A stretch of 64,000 bases of DNA, taken from positions 721,001 through 785,000 of the forward strand of contig OU015540.1 of NCBI GenBank assembly GCA_907165065.1. The letters are read 5' to 3'. How positions within the stretch are numbered: position 1 is the first letter of the stretch; every line of letters starts with the position of its first letter. The position numbers and the translations under genes are program-made. Source of the DNA: Caprimulgus europaeus (taxonomy: Eukaryota; Chordata; Aves; Caprimulgiformes; Caprimulgidae). The notes beneath the pieces were generated by a model that was not told the DNA's origin, made no database searches, and saw nothing but the letters and a program-made list of their open reading frames with translations. This document shows, one piece after another, positions 57,629 to 64,000 of this stretch.

Positions 57629-60600
57629 ATGGAGCGGACCCGGTTCCCGCGGCTCGTGGCCGCCGCAGGTGAGCGCCGGGGCCGGGGCGGGTCCCGGGAC
57701 CCCGGGGATGCCGTGCGGGAAACGGGGGGATGGCCGCGGGGGTCTGCGGTGGTGAAGGGGCCGGTACCGGGCTTGGAGTGGGTCTGGGCTCCCCGGTTGC
57801 ACCGGGGCGGGGGCTGCTCGAGTGTCACCGGGACCCGCCTCGGGTGAGCTCGGCCTCGGGGTCCCGGGAGCACGTGGCGGGTGGGCAACGTGGGGGACGC
57901 GTGGGGACGCGGCGGGTGAGAGCAGCGGCCGTGTGCCGAGCCCTGCCGAGCCGTGCCGAGCCCGGGAGGCTCCACAGCCTCGATGCTGTGACCACGGGAG
58001 AGGAGCGGGAGCCCCAGCGAGGTGCTGGCGGACAGCGGGGACCACGGGGCTCATGGTGACCCCGGCCCCGCCGAGGGGTGTGACCCCCTGCCCCGACACC
58101 CGGTGAGCCACCCGCTCCCTCGGGAGAGCGGCTGCTGCCACCGCGGGGACCCAGAGCCCTGGCCTGGCACTGTCCTGGTGCCGGTGCGGTGCCAGCGCGG
58201 TGCCAGCCTGGGGACCCGGGGTGCCAGCGCCGGCACGCGGTGGCTTTGCCGGCCGGTGCTTTGGTTCAGGGCACGTCGGGCGCGTCCAGCACGTGGCGGG
58301 TGTGGCCGGGGGGAGGACGCGGTTCCGTTTGCTCAGACGAGGGCCGGGGGTTTCCAGCGGCGTTTGGGCCGCTCGGGAGCGCGTCCCTCGGCAGCTCCCG
58401 GGGTGGGGGCGCGGTGCCCCGTGGCCAGCGCTGGTGCGTGATGCCCGACACCGGCGTGCGCTGCTGTCCCCTCTGTCCCCAGTGATCCTGGAGTGCTGCG
58501 CCCGGCTCTGCCCCGCTCTGGGCGCTGCCGCTGCCATCCCCTGCGCCCGCCCGGGGACCGTGACGGGGGAGCGCTGCCGGACAGGTACCGCCGGGGCTGG
58601 GACCGTCCCGCTCTTGGCCCTTTGTGGCACCATGTGCCAGCCACGTGCCCTGCTCAGTGTCCCCCCACTCCTGCCTCTGCCCACAGATCTGGAGCGAGGG
58701 GCTGGCACAAGGCGGGCACCGACACCGGCGGCAGTGGGGCAGCTGCAGACAGAGGCTGAGCTGCTGCCCTTCCCCGGGACACCCACCGGGACGGCTGAGC
58801 CCCCCAGATCCCAGGGGAGCCCCAGAGGTCCCCAGGCAGATGGGGAGGGGACAGGGCCCAGGGTGCAGGATGGAGCAGCCACCGAGCGCCCGGGGTCCCC
58901 GCTCTCGGTGGGCACCGCTGGCAGCCAGTGGCCGGGTCCTGCCCCAGCACCGGAGGAGCCGGACACAGCCCCTGTCACCAGACCTGCCCCCGGGACTGAC
59001 CCTGGAGGAAATGTGACGGCAGAAGGTGCCACGACCTTGCAGGAGACCCCCTCACCTTCCCCATCCTCTGTGACAGTGCCCGGCTCTGCCAGGGGGCAGC
59101 GGGGGTCCCCCAGCACCCTGGCAGGACAGAGCCCCACAGGGACAGAGCTTGTGCAGAGTCAGGGGGGCTCACACAGCCCCTTGTCCTCGGAGGTGTGGAC
59201 AGGGGACAGCCCAGGTGCCACCGTCCCGCTGAGTGACAGCAGCCCAGGGACTCGCCTGAGCATCACACTGGCGACGGACAGTCCTGTGCGGGGGACAACT
59301 GGGATGTCACCCTTCACAGGGGGGCTGCAGAGGCTGCTGAGCCCCACGGGGACACTGCGGGGGACACGGCTGGGACTGGGGCTGGCAGGAGGACAGAGCT
59401 CTGACTCCCACCCGTGGCATGGGACGGACATTTCCTGGCAGGGTCCCCACTCTGCCCCTCGCCCCTCTCCACCGTCCCTGGGGGCTGGTGGCCGTGGTGG
59501 CCCCCTGGCCAGCACAGCCCCGCCAGCTGTGGGGATGGGCCCAGCCTCACTGCCTGCTGCAGGCAAGAGGTCGGGTCTGCTGGTCCCCACTGCCACGGCC
59601 AGCACCCCAGGGGTGACATCCCCTGGAGCAGGGGCAACCCTGGACCCGACCATGGGGGTGTTGGGGCCACCCAACACAGAGGGTCCCCCTGAGTTCAGCC
59701 ACGTCCCCCTGGACCAGACCTGGCGCCCACCAGCCGTGTCAGGGCAGCCCCCAGCCTCGGTGGCCCCGGGCAGCACCGTGGTGGCACAGACCCGGGTGCC
59801 ACATGCCAGCCCAGGGTCTCCCCATGTCCCTGTGTCCCTACAGCCTGTCTCAGCCAGCAGCTCTGCAGTGCCCACGTCACCCCCCCTGGGGACCAGCCCC
59901 ACTGCGGGTACCCCCCTTGCAGGACCATCCCTGGGGCACCGGCTGCCCCACGGCACCTTGGGGGAGGGTCTTGCTGAGACCCCCCACATCCCGGGAGGGA
60001 CCCTGGTGAGGGTTGGCGATGCTGAGCCCTGGGCTGTGACTGCCCTGCTGAGCACCCCCATAGCCCCTGAGCCTCCCGGGCAGCCGGCTCGATCCCAGCC
60101 AGCATCTTCCCTGGGACTCACCACCACTGTTGGCATCACTGACACCACTGCCACAGCTGCCACCGCCAGCCCCACGCTGCCTGGGGACGTGGGGACAGTC
60201 ACACCAGAGCCCGGTGCTGCTGTATTGCGGGAAGATGCAGCAGGGGTGACGTGGGGGCCCCCGACTCCTCCGTCCACCATGGTGCCAGGGCCTCCCACGC
60301 AGCCCACTGCTCCTTCTGGGACCCCTGGGTCCCCCCCACCTGCTGGGGACACCGACCTGGTCCAGCTGTCGAGCAGCCCTGGAGGGTGGCCAGATGCTGA
60401 CACCCCCCAAGTGACGCCGGCCCCGGCAGGCAGAGCCCCCCGGGTGTTCATCGTGGAGGATCAGCCACCCCTCCTGCGAGGTAGGTCTGGGGGTTGGGAC
60501 CCTCTGCCTGGGCACGGCGGGAGAAGAGCTCAGAGGAGCCATCAGCTTGGGGGGGGTCGGTGCTGGTGACCCCCCAGGGCACAGTGCGGGTCCCCGTTGT

Positions 60601-63600
60601 GCTGATCCCCATCTCTGCTCCCGCAGTGTCCCTCCTCCGCATCCCCTGCGAGCTGGTGCTGGACATGGGGTTCATCCCCGCACTGCAGGACCCCGCGTCC
60701 CGCGAGCGCCGGGGGCTGCTGCGCAGCTTCAACCAGACGGTGAGAGCGGGACGGGGCCGTCGCGGGGGGCGTGGCTGGGACCACCCTGTGCCAGGCTCAG
60801 CTTCCACCCCGCGCAGGTCGCTCCCCTCTTCATGTCGGTGCCTGGGTTCCTGCGGCTGGAGGTGACGGGGATCAGGTAGGTGCCGGCCAGCCCCGCAGCC
60901 TGTGATGTCCCCTGGCCTGGGGGTCACACGCTGCGGGGACACGCGGGGCGGGGCTGCGGCGCCGGAGCGGGGGTCTGAGCCAGCCCCGGGCGCGCGGCGG
61001 GTGTCCCCGCAGGGAGGGCAGTGTGGTGCTGGAGTACGACGCGCTGTTCGCGGCGGAGCGGGTGCAGGTGCCGGGGCTGGACACGCTGCTCGACGCCGCG
61101 CTGGGCTCCGGCGGTGCCCGGCCGGAGCTGGCGGTGGGCACGGCCCCCGTCCTGCGCAACGTGGCTCTGGGTGAGTGCGGGCCACGCACGGGGCTGTGCC
61201 ATCGCCGGACCCTCCCGTAGCGCCCGGGGTCCGGTGCTGGGCTGCGGCTGCCCTGGGGTGGGCACGTGCCCGCCCCGGCTCTGTGCTCGGTGGGGAGGGG
61301 GTGAGGCAGCCGGACCCCCGTCCCTGCAGAGCGGCCGCTGGACCCCTGCGCTGTGCTCTTTGCCTGCCGCGCCGGCTTCGCCTGCGTGTCTGGGGCAGAC
61401 GGGAATGTCACCTGCACCTCCCTGTGCCACCGCGACTACTGCAAGAACCACGGCATCTGCACCCACCCCCCGGGCCACCAGCCCCTCTGCCAGTGAGTGT
61501 CCCTGGGACCAGCGCTGGGGTGACGGTGCTGTCCCCCTCGGTGGCTGATGTCCCCTCCTTGGTGCAGGTGCCCGGTCGGCACCGATTTCTGGTTCATGGG
61601 GCTGCGCTGTGACTACCGGGTGACGCAGCAGAGCCTGCTGGGCATGGCCGCGGGGGTCCTGCTCAGCATCGTCCTCCTGGGCGCCGTCATCGCCGCCGTC
61701 GCCGTCCGCCGGTTCAAGGCTCTGCTGCTGGAGGCCAGGGCTGACCAGACGCGCAGCAGGTTGGGTGCGCGGGACCGGTGGGGGTCCTGGGCTGGGGTCT
61801 GGGGTGGCTCTACAAGGAGGGGGGCTCCTGCTGTGGGGCGATGCCCCTGCCCCTCCCCGGGGGTGCTGGGGGGCAGCTCTGGCCCCACACGTGGTGGTTT
61901 GGGTTGGCACAGCCCATGTGGGGTCGGGAGGGCCGTGAGGTTGGGCTGGGGCTGAGCTCTGCCAAGAAAAACACTCTGCGGCGGCTGATAGCGGCGGTGG
62001 AGGTGCCGGGGCGGGGAGCACGTGCGGGACCTGGCTGTGGCTGGTCCCATCGTGCCTCAGAGCCACGGCCGTGCCCCCCGGCTGGGTGGGGCTGTGTGTG
62101 GCTGTGCCGGCAATGCGCGGTGCCCGGGGGATGCGCGCGGTGCCTGGAGGATGCTCGCAGCCCCGCGCTGGCCCCGGGAGGCAGTGTGCAGGCAGGAAAG
62201 GAGTGCCAGGACACGAGATGTGCTGATGAGCTCCCGAATACAGGGACCCCCTTCCCCAGTGCCACCCGTGGGGAAGTACCGGGCGCATCTGTCCCGCTGT
62301 GTGCCCGCTGCGGGTGGGAGCTGGGGTCTGGCACAGCCCGGCCAAAGCAGCTCTGCTGGGAGTGCTGGGGGACCCCGCTGCCCTCCCCATCAGCATCTCA
62401 TGTGCCCTGGGGATTGTTCCCCAGGAAACCATCACAACAGTCGTGGGGCTGCGGCCAGATGTTGTTTGGTGTCACGGGCTCTGCCCCCACCCAGGGCGTG
62501 GGGCTGGGTCCTGCCCCTGTGCCGTGAAATTTGGGTGGAAATTCACGATCTGTGCTTGCAGTGCAGGCACCGGGGTCATGTGTGTGTGTGCATGAGTGTG
62601 TGTTTATGTGCATGTGTGTCCACGTGCCCCCCACGCCCCCGGTGCTGCCGCAGCTGCCCTGCCTTGCCCCGCAGCTACCGGCGGTTCTGCCGGCTGGACG
62701 ATGTCTCGGCCCAGTACTGGTCACGCTCCTGGTTGCCCTCGGCCAGTTCTCTGGACAACCCGGCCTTCAGCAACTCGGAGGAGCTGCTCCACTTGCAGAT
62801 CTTGGACAACGGCTGCTGCAGCTGCCGGGAGGACTCGGGCATCACCGACAGCGCCAAGCAGCGCCCTGCGGCACCCGCGCGCCGGCCCAGGTACAGGGCG
62901 GGGTTTGCCGAGCACACGCAGCACCGTCTGGTCTTTCATTTGCTCCTGGGCAGGAGTGAAACAGGGGTGTGGGGTTCTGGGGGCACAGCAGCCAGGGCCC
63001 AGCACATGCTGCCCTCCCTGTGCATCCTTTGGCACCCAGGGAAATCAGGGGGTCGTTCTGCCCCAGCACGGGAGCAGCTCGGGGCGATAGGGACTGCGGA
63101 TTCGCAGCAGGAAGGGTCACATCAGCAGGAAACAGCGCGGTTGTGTGTGCGGGTGAGGGGCTCCTAATCAGCTTCCAGGCGTGTGAATGGAAAAAGGGCC
63201 CTGGAAGTTTCCATTTCACGAGCAAAGGGCTCTCCAGCCGGGACACCCCCACCCAGGGGCCCTGGGGCACGGGCATGGTCTCCTGCTCTCCCCAGGGTGC
63301 TTCAGCAGCAGCGACTGGACTTGTACCTGCTCCTCCCTTAATTAACAACGACTTTTCTTCCCAGTTTCCATTACGACTGGGACACAAGTTCCAGCAGCAT
63401 GAACGATCCCATGGTGGACTCGGGAAAAGCCAGCGACATCTCAGTGTCGAGTTGGCCCATGGAGCCCATCCCGTGGACACCGTTCCCCGTCCTCCACCAG
63501 CTCTCCAGGCAGCGAGCGGTGAGCACAGCCCTGGAACTGGCTTCGGGGTTCGGCTTTTATGGAGGGGAGGGCGGAAGGGGCCGTGCTCACCCCATCCCCG

Positions 63601-64000
63601 GAGCGGCTGCGCCCATGCCGAGGGCTGCAGCCCTTCTCGCTCCGGCCCGGGAGGGGGATGCTGGGGGGATTCTCAGAGGGCAGCGCTGGCAGCCTCAGCT
63701 CCAGCCCGGGAGGGGGATGCTGGGGGGATTCTCAGAGGGCAGCGCTGGCAGCCTCAGCTCCAGCCCGGGAGGGGGATGCTGGGGGGATTCTCAGAGGGCA
63801 GCGCTGGCAGCCTCAGCTCCAGCCCGGGAGGGGGATGCTGGGGGGATTCGCAGAGGGCAGCGCTGGCAGCCTCAGCTCCTCCCGGGCTGGAGGGCAGCAG
63901 CTCCTGGCAGCGCAGGACAAAGGGGTCTCTCCACAGCACAAAGCCAGACGGCCCCATTCCTACTGCGAGGGGATGGAGCTGGGCAACCTGGAGAGGAGCT
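57629..64000 (+). CDS. SEA/EGF-like transmembrane mucin-like protein (3' end off window)
   Basis: Not a gene I can name. Exons joined by phase: 57629-57668, 58483-58584, 58687-60480, 60627-60739, 60817-60875, 61013-61170, 61330-61492, 61568-61759, 62675-62890, 63365-63518 and 63937 onward; about 1018 residues so far with no stop. Exons 1-2 give a probable signal peptide (LVAAAVILECC, then LGAAAAIPCA). Exon 3 encodes about 598 residues rich in Ser, Thr, Pro and Gly without a strict repeat: a likely O-glycosylated stalk. Exons 4-6 look like a SEA module with REGSVVLEYDALF, resembling the G/SVV autocleavage site. Exons 7-8 carry EGF-like cysteines (CHRDYCKNHGIC, CQCPVGTDFWFMGLRCDY), then a span (LLGMAAGVLLSIVLLGAVIA). 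The tail has SLDNPAFSNSEELLHLQILD and SFHYDWDTSSSSMND. Layout recalls MUC3/12/17 and IMPG proteins. Confidence 0.85.
62573..62624. repeat. Imperfect TG-rich microsatellite
   Basis: Interrupted TGTGTG/CATG run in the last part of intron 8 of the mucin-like gene, about 50 bp before the acceptor region of exon 9. Confidence 0.7.
63644..63881. repeat. 59-bp tandem repeat, four copies
   Basis: Units starting CTGGGGGGATTCTCAGAGGG at 63661, 63720, 63779 and 63838, preceded by a partial unit from 63644. Copies are identical except for one base in the last (TCTCAG to TCGCAG). The array lies in intron 10 of the mucin-like gene, between exons ending 63518 and starting 63937. Confidence 0.95.

Noticed and set aside
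56795-59137. 780-codon antisense open frame
   Set aside because: Lies in GC- and CpG-rich sequence opposite the mucin-like gene, is Pro/Arg/Gly-rich, has no recognisable domain, and crosses well-supported plus-strand exons and splice sites. Long frames are expected by chance at this GC content.

Overview
The window is nuclear DNA from a bird. The genes are split into many short exons with GT-AG introns. Several CR1 LINE fragments of the avian kind lie in introns and promoters, an eroded ERVL-type LTR of the sort common in birds sits in one intron, and gene spacing is tight with GC-rich CpG-island promoters, as on a bird microchromosome. No bacterial, phage or CRISPR feature is present. The species cannot be named from the sequence.

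Layout from left to right. (1) 1-4234, minus strand: EARS2, mitochondrial glutamyl-tRNA synthetase, with its 3' exons cut off by the window edge. (2) 4235-4602: a short shared CpG-island promoter. (3) 4603-10943, plus: UBFD1, complete, with an old SINE and a perfect 28-bp tandem repeat in intron 5. (4) 10944-16650: UBFD1 3'UTR and about 5 kb with no recognisable gene. (5) 16721-28557, plus: an IRE1-type kinase/RNase assigned as ERN2, 22 coding exons. (6) 30438-35826, minus: PLK1, convergent with ERN2, 10 exons. (7) 36180-39005: no gene seen. (8) 40409-43350, minus: DCTN5, six exons, 182 aa. (9) 43351-43506: a very short DCTN5/PALB2 bidirectional promoter. (10) 43507-52463, plus: PALB2, 13 exons, 1326 aa. 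(11) 53469-55383, plus: NDUFAB1, the mitochondrial acyl carrier protein. (12) 57629 to the window end, plus: a membrane mucin-like gene I cannot name, with a signal peptide, a long Ser/Thr/Pro-rich exon, a SEA-type module, EGF-like cysteines, one membrane span and a long cytoplasmic tail.

The neighbours match the human 16p12 cluster. However, as I remember the human order (EARS2-, UBFD1+, NDUFAB1-, PALB2-, DCTN5+, PLK1+, ERN2-), the five-gene block NDUFAB1 to ERN2 is in the opposite orientation here. The genes are mostly unrelated housekeeping functions: mitochondrial translation and lipoate/complex I (EARS2, NDUFAB1), mitosis and dynactin (PLK1, DCTN5), homologous recombination (PALB2) and ER stress (ERN2). 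They are linked by position and shared promoters, not by pathway. Exon limits were placed by hand from splice sites, reading phase and remembered human protein sequences. Every complete gene keeps an open frame across all its junctions.
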